Below are positions 23,585-32,517 of a stretch of 64,000 bases of DNA, in pieces (position 1 is the stretch's first letter; each line of letters begins with the position of its first letter). This DNA comes from Modestobacter sp. DSM 44400 (GTDB lineage: Bacteria; Actinomycetota; Actinomycetes; Mycobacteriales; Geodermatophilaceae): positions 1-64,000 of the forward strand of contig NZ_FNOZ01000012.1 in the NCBI RefSeq assembly GCF_900107175.1. The letters run 5' to 3'. The notes beneath the pieces were generated by a model. The model had not been told where the DNA came from. It ran no database searches and was given only the letters and a program-made list of their open reading frames with translations. The translations under genes were made by a program, and so were the position numbers.

Positions 23585-24601
23585 ATGGACGTCCCGTTCT
23601 GGATCTGGGCGGTCACGGTCGCCGCGATCGTCGGCATGCTCTTCTTCGACTTCGTCGGCCACGTGCGCACCCCGCACGCGCCCTCGCTGCGTGAGTCCGC
23701 CACCTGGTCGGCCGTCTACGTCGGCATCGCCGTCGTCTTCGGCCTGCTGGTGCTCATGCTCGCCGGCCCGCAGTTCGGCGGTGAGTACTTCGCCGGCTAC
23801 ATCACCGAGAAGAGCCTCTCGGTCGACAACCTGTTCGTCTTCGTGCTCGTCATGGCCAGCTTCGGCGTCCCGCGGGAGCTGCAGCAGAAGGTGCTGCTGT
23901 TCGGCATCACCTTCGCGCTCGCGCTCCGCACAGTCTTCATCCTCATCGGCGCCGCGGCCATCGAGAACTTCAGCTGGGTCTTCTACGTCTTCGGCGCGAT
24001 CCTGCTCTACACCGCCTACGTGCAGGCCAAGAGCGGTGGGCACAGCGGCGAGGAGGAGTACGAGGAGAACGCCGTCCTGCGGTTCACCCGCAAGGTGCTG
24101 CCGACCACCGAGGAGTTCCACTCCGACCGGATGACGGTCAAGCGGCAGGGCAAGCGCTTCATCACCCCACTGGCCATCGCGCTCATTGCCATCGGCAGCG
24201 CCGACGTGATCTTCGCTGTCGACTCGATCCCGGCGATCTTCGGTCTCACCGAGGAGACCTACCTCGTCTTCGCCGCCAACGCGTTTTCCCTGCTGGGGCT
24301 GCGCCAGCTGTTCTTCCTGATCGACGGGCTGCTCGACCGGCTGGTCTATCTCGCCTACGGCCTGGCGGTCATCCTGGGCTTCATCGGCGCCAAGCTGGTC
24401 ATCCACGCGCTGCACACCAACGAGCTGCCGTTCCTCAACGGCGGCGAGCACATCACCGTGATCCCGGAGATCCCGACCTGGCTGTCGCTGGCCGTCATCC
24501 TCGTCACGCTGCTGGTCACCACCGTGCTGAGCCTGCGCCGGGACCGCCGGGACCGCCGGGACCGCGCCCGTGCACGGGCCCTGCCGGCGGCTGCCGAGTG
24601 A
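23585..24601 (+). CDS. TerC-family integral membrane protein, paralog 1
   Basis: A 338-residue polytopic membrane protein (eight or so hydrophobic segments). The family hallmarks are EKSLSVDNLFVFVLVMASF near residue 80 and IFAVDSIPAIFGLTEETY near residue 215. Acidic residues in both lie within membrane helices and are thought to bind metal. A charged loop (GEEEYEENAVLRF) separates the halves, and the Arg-rich tail (RRDRRDRRDR) is cytosolic. TerC/Alx/MntX-type proteins export Mn2+ or metallate exported proteins; older annotations say tellurium resistance. An Mn2+ riboswitch precedes it. ATG with GGAGGAACAGC just upstream fixes the start. Confidence 0.92.
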   Translation: MDVPFWIWAVTVAAIVGMLFFDFVGHVRTPHAPSLRESATWSAVYVGIAVVFGLLVLMLAGPQFGGEYFAGYITEKSLSVDNLFVFVLVMASFGVPRELQQKVLLFGITFALALRTVFILIGAAAIENFSWVFYVFGAILLYTAYVQAKSGGHSGEEEYEENAVLRFTRKVLPTTEEFHSDRMTVKRQGKRFITPLAIALIAIGSADVIFAVDSIPAIFGLTEETYLVFAANAFSLLGLRQLFFLIDGLLDRLVYLAYGLAVILGFIGAKLVIHALHTNELPFLNGGEHITVIPEIPTWLSLAVILVTLLVTTVLSLRRDRRDRRDRARARALPAAAE

Positions 24602-24613
24602 GGACCGCCGGCC

Positions 24614-25588
24614 TCAGTCGGCCCTGCGGAGGTCCAGACGGTTCTTCGCGAGGCTCGCCGCCGTCGTGACCACCAGCGTGATGATGATGAACGCCAGGGA
24701 TGCGGCGATCCCGATCTCGGGCAGGTGCACGGGCCCGAGCGCGTCGATGTGCGAGCCGTGCAGCGCCTCGATGATCAGCTTGACGCCGATGAAGGCGAGG
24801 ATCACGGACAGGCCGATGTTGAGGTAGATGATCCGCTCCAGCAGCCCGCCGATGAGGAAGTACAGCTGACGGAGACCCATCAGGGCGAAGGCGTTGGCCG
24901 TCAGGATGATGTAGGGGTCCGAGGTGAGGCCGAAGATCGCCGGGATCGAGTCCAGCGCGAAGACCACGTTGGCCACGCTGATGGCTGCGATCACGATCAC
25001 CATCGGGGTCACCATCCGCCGCTCCGCCGTCCGGGTCGTCAGGGAGGAACCGACGTAGTCGGGGGAGATGGGCAGGATGCGCCGCATGCCGCGCAGGACG
25101 GCGTTTTCCTGGTAGTCCGTCTCGTCGTTCTCACCCTCGAGCGCCAGCCGGATGGCCGTGTAGATCAGGAACGCGCCGAAGATGTAGAACACCCAGCTGG
25201 CGGCGGCGATGGCCGCGGCGCCCGCCGCGATGAAGATGGCCCGCAGCAGCAGGGACACGACGATGCCGATGTAGAGCACCTTGTCCACCGCCAGCGGGGG
25301 GACCGCGAACCGGGACATGATGATGACGAAGACGAAGAGGTTGTCGACGCTGAGGCTGTACTCGGTGATGTAGCCCGCGACGAACTCGCCGCCGGCGGTG
25401 CCGCCCCGCAGAGCGAACATCAGGCCGGCGAACACAGCGGCCAGCCCGACGTAGAAGACGACCCAGAGTGTGGCCGACCGGATCGACACGGTGGTGTTGC
25501 GGCGGGCGATGACAGCCAGGTCCAGCACCACGATGGCGAGGAACCCGACACAGGTCAGGATCCAGACGAGCGGCGAGACAGCAGTCAT
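24614..25588 (-). CDS. TerC-family integral membrane protein, paralog 2
   Basis: 324 residues, opposite in orientation to its two neighbours. The same hallmarks are present: EYSLSVDNLFVFVIIMSRF and VFALDSIPAIFGLTSDPY, with a GENDETDYQENAVLRGM loop. The start is the ATG at 25586-25588, preceded by GGAGAATTCCTTG. The tail lacks the Arg-rich repeat of paralog 1. It ends 12 bp from the end of paralog 1 (convergent), so transcription of the two meets there. Its own Mn2+ riboswitch lies upstream at 25622-25730. Function is inferred as Mn2+ efflux or metallation of exported enzymes. Confidence 0.92.
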   Translation of the reverse strand: MTAVSPLVWILTCVGFLAIVVLDLAVIARRNTTVSIRSATLWVVFYVGLAAVFAGLMFALRGGTAGGEFVAGYITEYSLSVDNLFVFVIIMSRFAVPPLAVDKVLYIGIVVSLLLRAIFIAAGAAAIAAASWVFYIFGAFLIYTAIRLALEGENDETDYQENAVLRGMRRILPISPDYVGSSLTTRTAERRMVTPMVIVIAAISVANVVFALDSIPAIFGLTSDPYIILTANAFALMGLRQLYFLIGGLLERIIYLNIGLSVILAFIGVKLIIEALHGSHIDALGPVHLPEIGIAASLAFIIITLVVTTAASLAKNRLDLRRAD

Positions 25589-25621
25589 CAAGGAATTCTC
25601 CGAAAGGGTCGACGACGAGAG

Positions 25622-25730
25622 AGCCGAAGGTCTCTTCCGTCCGCACGTCGGGACCAGCAGCACCGGGTCCGCCGACGGGGCGTTCCGTGTTGACGACACT
25701 GCTGCGAGGGAGTACTCCCCTTCACTGGCG
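25622..25730 (-). promoter_or_regulatory. yybP-ykoY (Mn2+) riboswitch before terC 2
   Basis: On the minus strand, AAGGGGAGTACTCCC and GGACGGAAGAGACCTTCGG form the conserved ends. Relative to the other two copies in the window the closing stem uses GAAG/CTTC instead of GGAG/CTCC, a compensated change that supports the structure. It ends about 34 nt before the ATG. Confidence 0.85.
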
Positions 25731-25845
25731 CGCCACTGTAACCCAAGAAAGTTCGCCCGCCGGGAACCGGCCGGGCAGTCTGTGCGTTTGGGTGGGCGAT
25801 TCCGGGGCTGCGGTCGGCTGATGTTCGCCCGCTCCCGGATTTGTA

Positions 25846-25952
25846 CGTGGAGGGGAGTATCCCCCAGCGGCGGTGTCGTCATCACGAGGTCACGTGACCT
25901 CCGGCGCCGTCGGTCGCCGGCGTGCAGCCAGCGGCGGGAGAGACCTCCGGCG
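25846..25952 (+). promoter_or_regulatory. yybP-ykoY (Mn2+) riboswitch before terC 3
   Basis: ACGTGGAGGGGAGTATCCCC and GGCGGGAGAGACCTCCGG are nearly the same as in the riboswitch at 23449. The flanking text (ACGAGGTCNCNTGACCTCCGG) is also shared, pointing to duplication of the riboswitch together with the gene. It ends about 32 nt before the ATG at 25984. Confidence 0.88.
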
Positions 25953-25983
25953 CTGACGACTGCCAGTCTCCGGAGGCTTGCCC

Positions 25984-27042
25984 ATGAACGTCCTGTTCTC
26001 GCCCGACCACCTGACCCAGCTGGCCGCTGAACAGTCGAGCTCCCTGGGGATCCCCGGGTGGCTGCAGATCACGACCTTCGTCGGACTGACCGTCCTGCTG
26101 CTCGCCGACCTCGCCCTCGTCGTCCATCGCCCGCACGAGCCCTCCGCCAAGGAGGCCAGCCTCTGGGTCAGCTTCTACGTAGCGCTGGCGCTGCTCTTCG
26201 GCGTCCTGCTGCTGGCGGTCACGGACGGCGACCTGGCCACGCAGTTCTACGCGGGCTGGCTGACCGAGTACTCGCTGTCGGTCGACAACCTCTTCGTCTT
26301 CGTGATCATCATGGCGCGCTTCCAGGTGCCCCGGAAGCTGCAGCAAGAGGCCCTGATGGTCGGGATCATCATCGCGCTGGTGCTGCGCGGCATCTTCATC
26401 CTGCTGGGCGCCGCGGTGATCGAGCGCTTCACCTGGGTCTTCTACATCTTCGGCGCGTTCCTCGTGTACACGGCCATCAACCTGGTGCGGAACCGCAACG
26501 AGGACGAGGACTACGAGGAGAACGCGTTCATCCGCCGGATGCGCAGGGTGCTGCCGATGACACCGGACTTCCACGAGAGCAACATCCGGGTCACCCAGGG
26601 CGGCAAGAAGCTGTGGACGCCGATGATCGTGGTGTTCCTGGCGCTGGGGACGACCGACCTGCTGTTCGCGTTGGACAGCATCCCGGCGATCTTCGGGCTG
26701 ACCCGGGAGCCGTTCATCGTCTTCACCGCGAACATCTTCGCGCTGATGGGGCTGCGCCAGCTCTACTTCCTGCTGGGCGGCCTGCTGAAGCGGCTGGTCT
26801 ACCTGTCCCTGGGCCTGGCAGTGATCCTCGCGTTCATCGGCGTCAAGCTGGTCTTCGAGGCCGTCCACGACAACAGCCTGCCGTTCATCAACGGCGGCCA
26901 GTCGATCGAGAGCGTGCCGGCCATCCCCATCTGGCTGTCCCTGTCGGTGATCCTCGGCGTGCTGGTCGTCGCCACGGTGGCCAGCCTGCTGAAGACCCGC
27001 GGAGAGACCGACGAGGACGCCGAGGTCACCGCGGCGGGATGA
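25984..27042 (+). CDS. TerC-family integral membrane protein, paralog 3
   Basis: A 352-residue polytopic membrane protein with EYSLSVDNLFVFVIIMARF and LFALDSIPAIFGLTREPF, the acidic intramembrane motifs of TerC. A NEDEDYEENAFIRRM loop separates the halves. The ATG at 25984 is preferred over a TTG two codons earlier because GGAGG lies 7 nt before it. It resembles paralog 1 in its loop and C-terminus (LPFINGGQS against LPFLNGGEH), suggesting tandem duplication. The last 17 bp overlap the end of the convergent amidohydrolase gene. Probable Mn2+ export or metallation under riboswitch control. Confidence 0.92.
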   Translation: MNVLFSPDHLTQLAAEQSSSLGIPGWLQITTFVGLTVLLLADLALVVHRPHEPSAKEASLWVSFYVALALLFGVLLLAVTDGDLATQFYAGWLTEYSLSVDNLFVFVIIMARFQVPRKLQQEALMVGIIIALVLRGIFILLGAAVIERFTWVFYIFGAFLVYTAINLVRNRNEDEDYEENAFIRRMRRVLPMTPDFHESNIRVTQGGKKLWTPMIVVFLALGTTDLLFALDSIPAIFGLTREPFIVFTANIFALMGLRQLYFLLGGLLKRLVYLSLGLAVILAFIGVKLVFEAVHDNSLPFINGGQSIESVPAIPIWLSLSVILGVLVVATVASLLKTRGETDEDAEVTAAG

Positions 27043-28270
27043 CCCCCGGCTCGACGACGGCACCGCCGGCGGCGACCAGTTCGCCGTCCCGGTAGACCTC
27101 CCGGATCCGGCCGGACAGTGCGGTCAGGTCCGTGGGGTCGCCGTCCAGGACGACGACGTCGGCCCGCTTGCCCGGCTCCAGGCTGCCCAGCTCGCCGGCC
27201 ACACCCAGCAACTCGGCCGCCGACAGCGTGGTGGCGTGCCAGGCCTGCTCCGGGGTCATCCCGCAGCCGGCCATCAGGCCCAACTCGACCAGGTTGTCCC
27301 CGTGCGGGCCGACGCCGCTGTCGGTGCCCATCGCGACCTTCACGCCCGCCGCGATGGCCTTCGCCACCGAGGCGTCGTGCACCGCCTGCACGTTCCGGGC
27401 CTTCTCGATGACCGCCTCGGGCAGCGAGGCCCCGGCGGCCGCTGCGGCCAGCACCGCCCGCGGCGCGGCCAGCGTGGGCACGAGCCAGGTGCCGCGCTGC
27501 AGCATCAGGTCGATGGCCTCGTCGTCGAGGTAGATGCCGTGCTCGATGGAGCGGATGCCCGCCCGGACGGCGGCCTTGATGCCCTCGGCGCCCTGTGCGT
27601 GGGCCATCACGGCCACCCCGGCGGCATTGGCCTCCTCGACCAGGACGTCGAGCTCGGCGGGGCGGAAGTGCGGGTGCCGCGGGTCGTCCCGCGCCGAGAG
27701 GACGCCGCCGCTGGTGGCCACCTTGAGCACGTCCGCGCCGGCCCGCAGCAGCTGGCGGACGGTGCGCCGCATCTCGTCGGCGCCGTCGACGATCGTGTCC
27801 GGGCGGCCCGGGTGCGGCCCCATCAGCGGGATCTTCGAGCCGCAGACGTGCCAGCCGTCGCCGTGGCCCCCGGTCTGGGACAGCATGCTGATCGCGATCT
27901 GCATGCGCGGACCGGCGATCAGCCCGTCGCGGACCGCCTGCGCGACGCCGAGGTCGGCCCCACCGGCGTCCCGCACCGAGGTGATGCCCAGGGCGAGGGT
28001 GCGGCGCAGGTTGTGCACCGCCTCGTAGAACCCGTAGCTGAACGGCGTCTGCAGCTGCCGGAGCGTGTCGACGCCGCTCATCATCACGTGCACGTGGGCG
28101 TCGAACAGGCCCGGCAGCAGCGTCGCGCCGCTGCAGTCGACCGACTCGTCGCCGTCCAGGCCGGGGCCCACCTCGACCACGCGGCCGTCCTGCACGGCGA
28201 CGTCGGCGGGCGCCGCCCGGCTGCCCGTGCCGTCGAGGACCTGGCCACCGGTGAACACGCGTCGGGTCAT
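27026..28270 (-). CDS. Metal-dependent amidohydrolase (prolidase/imidazolonepropionase-like)
   Basis: A 414-residue TIM-barrel hydrolase. DAHVHV is the first metal pair, DVLKVATSGG holds the probable carboxylated Lys, MAHAQG and SIEHGIYL give further metal His residues, and MGTDSGVGPHG supplies the catalytic Asp. An N-terminal and C-terminal beta-sandwich (VFTGGQVLDG; GKRADVVVLDGDP) frames the barrel. This group hydrolyses Xaa-Pro or Xaa-Arg dipeptides or cyclic amides, and the precise substrate is not predictable. The start is the ATG at 28268-28270. It is divergent from an S9 peptidase gene with a 75-bp shared promoter gap, which fits a joint peptide-catabolism role. Confidence 0.83.
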   Translation of the reverse strand: MTRRVFTGGQVLDGTGSRAAPADVAVQDGRVVEVGPGLDGDESVDCSGATLLPGLFDAHVHVMMSGVDTLRQLQTPFSYGFYEAVHNLRRTLALGITSVRDAGGADLGVAQAVRDGLIAGPRMQIAISMLSQTGGHGDGWHVCGSKIPLMGPHPGRPDTIVDGADEMRRTVRQLLRAGADVLKVATSGGVLSARDDPRHPHFRPAELDVLVEEANAAGVAVMAHAQGAEGIKAAVRAGIRSIEHGIYLDDEAIDLMLQRGTWLVPTLAAPRAVLAAAAAGASLPEAVIEKARNVQAVHDASVAKAIAAGVKVAMGTDSGVGPHGDNLVELGLMAGCGMTPEQAWHATTLSAAELLGVAGELGSLEPGKRADVVVLDGDPTDLTALSGRIREVYRDGELVAAGGAVVEPGVIPPR

Positions 28271-28333
28271 GCGCGCACCCTAGGGCCTCACCCGTTAGCG
28301 GTGCTCACCATCTACGCAGTGGTGTGACTGGGC

Positions 28334-28339
28334 TAGCGT
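28334..28339 (+). promoter_or_regulatory. Leaderless-type -10 box (TAGCGT) of the S9 peptidase gene
   Basis: TAGCGT lies 6 nt before the ATG at 28346, with no ribosome-binding site between. Same layout as uvrB and uvrC here. Confidence 0.5.
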
Positions 28340-28345
28340 GCGCAC

Positions 28346-30454
28346 ATGCGGCCGACCGACCTGTCCCTGCTGCGCGTCCCCGGTGTGCCGACGGTGTCCC
28401 CGGACGGGCAGACGGCCGTCGTGGCCGTCACCCGGCTCGACCTGGAGTCCGACGAGTACCGCAGCCAGCTCTGGACGGTGCCCACCGACGCCTCCTCCCC
28501 GGCCCGTCCGCTGACCCACGGCCACGCCGACTCGGCGCCGGCCTTCTCCCCCGACGGCCGGTGGCTGGCCTACCTGTCCGCCGAGCCCAAAGGCCGGCCG
28601 CAGCTGCACGTGCTCGCCGTCGGCGGCGGGCAGTCCCGGCGGTTGACCGACCACCATCTCGGCGCCGGCGTCCCGGTGTGGTCGCCGGACTCGACGCGGC
28701 TGGCCTACACCGCCCGGGTGCCCGAGCCGGGCCGCTACGGCACCGCGGACGACGTCCCGCCGGCCGCCGAGGCGCCGCGGCTGATCACCACGCTGAAGTA
28801 CCGACAGGACGCCCTCGGCTTCACCACCGACAAGCGCAGCCACGTCTTCGTCGTCGACCTCCCGGCCGAGGACGACGACGACGCTGTCCCGGCGGCTCCG
28901 CCGCTGCAGGTCACGACCGGGGACGTCGACGACTCCGACGTCGCCTGGAGCCCGGACGGCGCGGAGCTCGCCTTCGTCTCCGCCCGGCACGACGGCGCCG
29001 ACGCCGACCTGGTGAGCGACGTCTACCTGGTGCGCACCGACGGCTCGCAGCTGCGCCGGGTCACCGCGGGCCGGTCGTCGGTCGCGCAGCCGGCGTTCAC
29101 CCCCGACGGCCGCACGATCTACGTGACGGCCCAGGTCGACCTGGGGAAGAGCGGACGGGACTTCGTCGGCCGGAACTCGACCCTGGCCCGGGTCGGCGTG
29201 GACGGCGGCGAGCTCGAGGCGGTGCTCGACCCGGAGTGGCACGACAGTGGCGACGAGACGCCGACCACCATCATCGCCGCGGACGCGGTGTTCTTCGGCA
29301 ATCAGCGCAAGGGCGCCGTGGAGCTGCTCCGCGTGCCGCTGGACGGCGGTGAGCCCGAGGCGCTCGTCGACGGACCGTTCACCGTCCGCGGCATCGGGGT
29401 CGGCGGTGGCGTGGTCGTCGCGACCGTCGCGCACGACCGCTCCGCCGGGGAGCTGATCGCGATCACCCCCGGCCGGCGGCGGCTGCTGACCGGCTTCGGC
29501 GGCCCGCTGCAGAGCACCGGGCGGCTGCACCGGATGCGGGAGCGCACGGCGACCGCGCCGGACGGCTACCCGGTGCACGGCTGGGTCACCACCCCGCCCG
29601 GTCCGGGGCCGCACCCGGTGCTGCTCACCGTGCACGGCGGCCCGTTCGCCCAGTACGGCTGGACGTTGTTCGACGAGACCCAGGCCTACGTCGACGCCGG
29701 CTACGCGGTGCTGCAGTGCAACCCGCGCGGCTCGTCGGGCTACGGCCAGGCGCACGGCCGGGTCATCAAGGAACACATGGGCGAGTTGGACGCCGCCGAC
29801 GTGCTCGCCTTCCTCGATGAGGCGCTGCTCGACCCGGCGCTCGACTCGTCGCGCGTGGGTCTGATGGGCGGCTCGTACGGCGGGTTCATGACCACGCTGC
29901 TGCTCGGCCGCACCGACCGGTTCACCGCGGGGATCAGCGAGCGGGCGTTCAACGACCCGGTCAGCTTCGTCGGGTCCTCCGACATCGGATTCTTCTTCGC
30001 CGACGAGTACGTGGGCACTGACCCGGCACGGATCGCCGCCCAGTCGCCGATGGCCTCCGCGCACCGGATCACCACGCCCACCCTGGTCGTCCACTCCGAG
30101 GAGGACTGGCGCTGCCCCCTGGAGCAGGGCACCCGGCTCTACGTCGAGCTCAAGCGCCGCGGCGTCCCGACCGAGCTGCTGCTGTTCCCCGGCGAGGGGC
30201 ACGAGCTGTCCCGCTCCGGGCGCCCGAAGCACCGGCTGGCCAGGCTGGAGCACGTGCTGCGCTGGTGGGCCCGGTGGCTGCCCACCCAGCAGAACTCGGC
30301 CGCGATGGCCGAGCTGCCGGCCGCGGCGCCGACGCCGGACGGCGCCGAGGCCGCTCCGGAGCCGGTGCCCGTCGGGGCCGCGGTGGACGGCGAGGCATCC
30401 GGACGGCGGGCGGACACCCTCACCGTGCCGGCCACCCGGCTGCCGGCTAGATGA
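28346..30454 (+). CDS. S9-family prolyl oligopeptidase-type serine peptidase
   Basis: A 702-residue cytosolic peptidase with an N-terminal beta-propeller of WD40/TolB-like repeats (SPDGRWLAYLSAEP, WSPDSTRLAYTAR, WSPDGAELAFVSAR, FTPDGRTIYVTAQ) and a C-terminal alpha/beta-hydrolase. The catalytic triad is visible: Ser in MGGSYGGFMT (about residue 510), Asp in SEEDWRC (about 587) and His in GEGHELS (about 619). This is the acylaminoacyl-peptidase/dipeptidyl-peptidase branch. There is no signal peptide. About 60 extra residues (Ala/Pro/Glu-rich) follow the hydrolase. The stop overlaps the DUF2891 start by 4 bp. Confidence 0.9.
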   Translation: MRPTDLSLLRVPGVPTVSPDGQTAVVAVTRLDLESDEYRSQLWTVPTDASSPARPLTHGHADSAPAFSPDGRWLAYLSAEPKGRPQLHVLAVGGGQSRRLTDHHLGAGVPVWSPDSTRLAYTARVPEPGRYGTADDVPPAAEAPRLITTLKYRQDALGFTTDKRSHVFVVDLPAEDDDDAVPAAPPLQVTTGDVDDSDVAWSPDGAELAFVSARHDGADADLVSDVYLVRTDGSQLRRVTAGRSSVAQPAFTPDGRTIYVTAQVDLGKSGRDFVGRNSTLARVGVDGGELEAVLDPEWHDSGDETPTTIIAADAVFFGNQRKGAVELLRVPLDGGEPEALVDGPFTVRGIGVGGGVVVATVAHDRSAGELIAITPGRRRLLTGFGGPLQSTGRLHRMRERTATAPDGYPVHGWVTTPPGPGPHPVLLTVHGGPFAQYGWTLFDETQAYVDAGYAVLQCNPRGSSGYGQAHGRVIKEHMGELDAADVLAFLDEALLDPALDSSRVGLMGGSYGGFMTTLLLGRTDRFTAGISERAFNDPVSFVGSSDIGFFFADEYVGTDPARIAAQSPMASAHRITTPTLVVHSEEDWRCPLEQGTRLYVELKRRGVPTELLLFPGEGHELSRSGRPKHRLARLEHVLRWWARWLPTQQNSAAMAELPAAAPTPDGAEAAPEPVPVGAAVDGEASGRRADTLTVPATRLPAR

Positions 30455-31458
30455 CCTCCCCGCAGTTGCTGGCCGCCGCCCCGGAGCTCGCGGCGACTGC
30501 GCTGCGGACCGTGCGGGCGGAGTTCCCCAACGGGCTGTACGTGCACTACGCCCAGCCGGGGGACGCGCCGGTGCGCCCGCGCGACCGGCACCCGGCGTTC
30601 TACGGCAGCTATGACTGGCACTCCGCGGTGGAGATGCACTGGGTACTGCTCCGGCTGCTGCGGCTCGCGCCCGGGCTCGTCCCCGCCGCGGAGATCGGCG
30701 CGGTGTTCGACGAGCACTGGACCGCCGACGCGATCGCCACCGAGGTTGCCTTCTTCGCGTCGTCCCCGGGGGCGGAGCGGCCCTACGGCTGGGCGTGGGC
30801 GCTGACCCTGGCCGAGGAGGCGGCCTCCTGGGCCACCGCGGACGGCGGGCCGGACGTGCGCCGGTGGGCCGCGACGCTGCAGCCGCTGGCCGAGCACTTC
30901 CTGGGCGCCTTCGAGCGCTGGCTCCCGGCCGCGACCTACCCGGTGCGCTCCGGTTTGCACCCCTCCAGCGCGTTCGGGCTGCTGATGGCTCTGCCGGCCG
31001 CCCGGCGGGCCGGCCGGGCGCAGCTGCTCACCGACACCGCGCTGCGCTGGTTCGCCGAGGACGTGGACGCCCCGGTGCGCTGGGAGCCCTCCGGGTCGGA
31101 CTTCCTGTCCCCGGCGCTGACCGAGGCGGTGCTGATGGCTGAGGTCGTGCCGGACGTCGCCGGGTGGCTCGCGGCCTTCCTCCCGGCCCTGGCCGCCGGG
31201 CCGCTCCTCACCCCGGCGGTGGTCAGCGACGCCAGTGACGGGCAGACCGCGCACCTGCACGGCCTCAACCTCAGCCGGGCGTGGGCGATGCGCCGGCTGG
31301 CTTCCCGGCTGCCCGACGGCGACGCCCGCGTGCCGACGCTGGGCGCGTCGGCGGCGGAGCACGCGGCGGCAGCGATGCCACACGTCAGCGGTAGCGACTA
31401 CATGGTCGAGCACTGGCTGGCCGCCTATGCGCTGCTGTACCTCGACCCGGCGTACTGA
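30451..31458 (+). CDS. DUF2891-family protein
   Basis: A 335-residue protein with no signal peptide or membrane segment. RHPAFYGSYDWHSAVEMHW near the N-terminus and GLHPSSAFGLLMALPAAR are the conserved blocks I associate with DUF2891, an (alpha/alpha)-barrel-like family of unknown activity. Conserved Asp, His and Glu residues in YDWHSAVEMHW look like an active site. The C-terminus ends DYMVEHWLAAYALLYLD. The ATG overlaps the stop of the S9 peptidase (ATGA), so the two products are made together. A role in processing an amide, peptide or glycan substrate is inferred only from context. Confidence 0.8.
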   Translation: MTSPQLLAAAPELAATALRTVRAEFPNGLYVHYAQPGDAPVRPRDRHPAFYGSYDWHSAVEMHWVLLRLLRLAPGLVPAAEIGAVFDEHWTADAIATEVAFFASSPGAERPYGWAWALTLAEEAASWATADGGPDVRRWAATLQPLAEHFLGAFERWLPAATYPVRSGLHPSSAFGLLMALPAARRAGRAQLLTDTALRWFAEDVDAPVRWEPSGSDFLSPALTEAVLMAEVVPDVAGWLAAFLPALAAGPLLTPAVVSDASDGQTAHLHGLNLSRAWAMRRLASRLPDGDARVPTLGASAAEHAAAAMPHVSGSDYMVEHWLAAYALLYLDPAY

Positions 31459-31471
31459 CCGGCGCCGCCCT

Positions 31472-31477
31472 TAGAGT
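31472..31477 (+). promoter_or_regulatory. Leaderless-type -10 box (TAGAGT) of the acetamidase gene
   Basis: TAGAGT ends 5 nt before the ATG at 31483, inside the 24-bp gap after DUF2891, suggesting an extra internal promoter for the downstream pair. Confidence 0.4.
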
Positions 31478-31482
31478 GCAGC

Positions 31483-32496
31483 ATGGACGTCATCGAGGTC
31501 ACGCCCACTCCTCAGCAGTACGCGTTCACCTTCGGCGGGGTCGCCCCGTTGACGCGGGTGCCCCCGGGGACGGCGCTGCGGCTGTGGTCGGACGACGCAT
31601 TCTCCGGGGCGCTGCGGTCGGCCACCGACCTGTCCGCCGAGAAGGTGAATTTGAATGCGGTCAACCCGCAGACCGGGCCGTTCTTCGTCGAGGGCGCCGA
31701 GCCCGGTGACACCCTCGCGCTGCACTTCGTCGCAATGGAGCCGGCCCGCGACTGGGGCGCCTCGGCGACGATCCCGTTCTTCGGCGGACTGACCAGCACC
31801 GACCGGACGGCGACCCTGCAGGCCGCGCTGCCCGACACCACCTGGATCTACGAGCTGGACCGGGCCCGTAACACCGTCACCTTCGCCGCCCGGCATGGCG
31901 ACCTGCGGATCGACCTGCCCGTCGAGCCGATGCTGGGCACGGTCGGCGTCGCACCGGCCGGTCGCGAGGTGCGCAGCTCACTGGTGCCGGACGCCTTCGG
32001 CGGCAACATGGACACCCCGATGATGCGGCCAGGCGCCACCTGCTATCTGCGGGTCAACGTCGAGGGCGCGCTGTTCTCCCTGGGCGACGGGCACTACCGG
32101 CAGGGGGAGGGCGAGGCCTGCGGCACCGCGGTCGAGGGCGCGATGACCACGACGGTCATCGTCGAACTGGTCAAGGGCGGTGCGTCCGGTGGGGGACCGG
32201 CGTGGCCGCGGATCGAGGACGACACCCACTGGATGACCGTGGGCTCGTCGCGGCCGCTCGAGGACGCCTGGCGGATCGCACAGACCCAGCTCGTGTCCTG
32301 GTTCCAGGACCTCTTCGGCCTCGACGCGATGGACAGCTACCAACTGCTGTCGCAGATCACCGAGGCGCCGCTCGCCAACGTCGTCGACGTCAACTACTCC
32401 GCCGTCGTCAAGGCCCGCAAGTCGCTGGTGCCGGCGGCCGCGGCCTACGGCGGGCTGCACGCCGACCTGCGTGCCCGCGCCGCCACCCTGCGCTGA
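31483..32496 (+). CDS. Acetamidase/formamidase family protein
   Basis: A 337-residue FmdA/AmdA-type beta-rich hydrolase that releases ammonia from short amides. Typical segments are KVNLNAVNPQTGPFFVEGAE, GDTLALHFVAM, MLGTVGVAPAG, GGNMDTP (metal/active site), RVNVEGALFSLGDGH and QGEGEACGTAVEGAM. Length suits the family (300-400). It is separated by 24 bp from DUF2891 and by 21 bp from the SDR gene, so it may be part of one transcript, although a leaderless -10 sits right before it. Formamide or acetamide is the family substrate; the true one here is unknown. Confidence 0.88.
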   Translation: MDVIEVTPTPQQYAFTFGGVAPLTRVPPGTALRLWSDDAFSGALRSATDLSAEKVNLNAVNPQTGPFFVEGAEPGDTLALHFVAMEPARDWGASATIPFFGGLTSTDRTATLQAALPDTTWIYELDRARNTVTFAARHGDLRIDLPVEPMLGTVGVAPAGREVRSSLVPDAFGGNMDTPMMRPGATCYLRVNVEGALFSLGDGHYRQGEGEACGTAVEGAMTTTVIVELVKGGASGGGPAWPRIEDDTHWMTVGSSRPLEDAWRIAQTQLVSWFQDLFGLDAMDSYQLLSQITEAPLANVVDVNYSAVVKARKSLVPAAAAYGGLHADLRARAATLR

Positions 32497-32517
32497 CCCC
32501 TTCCGGAAGGAACTCCC

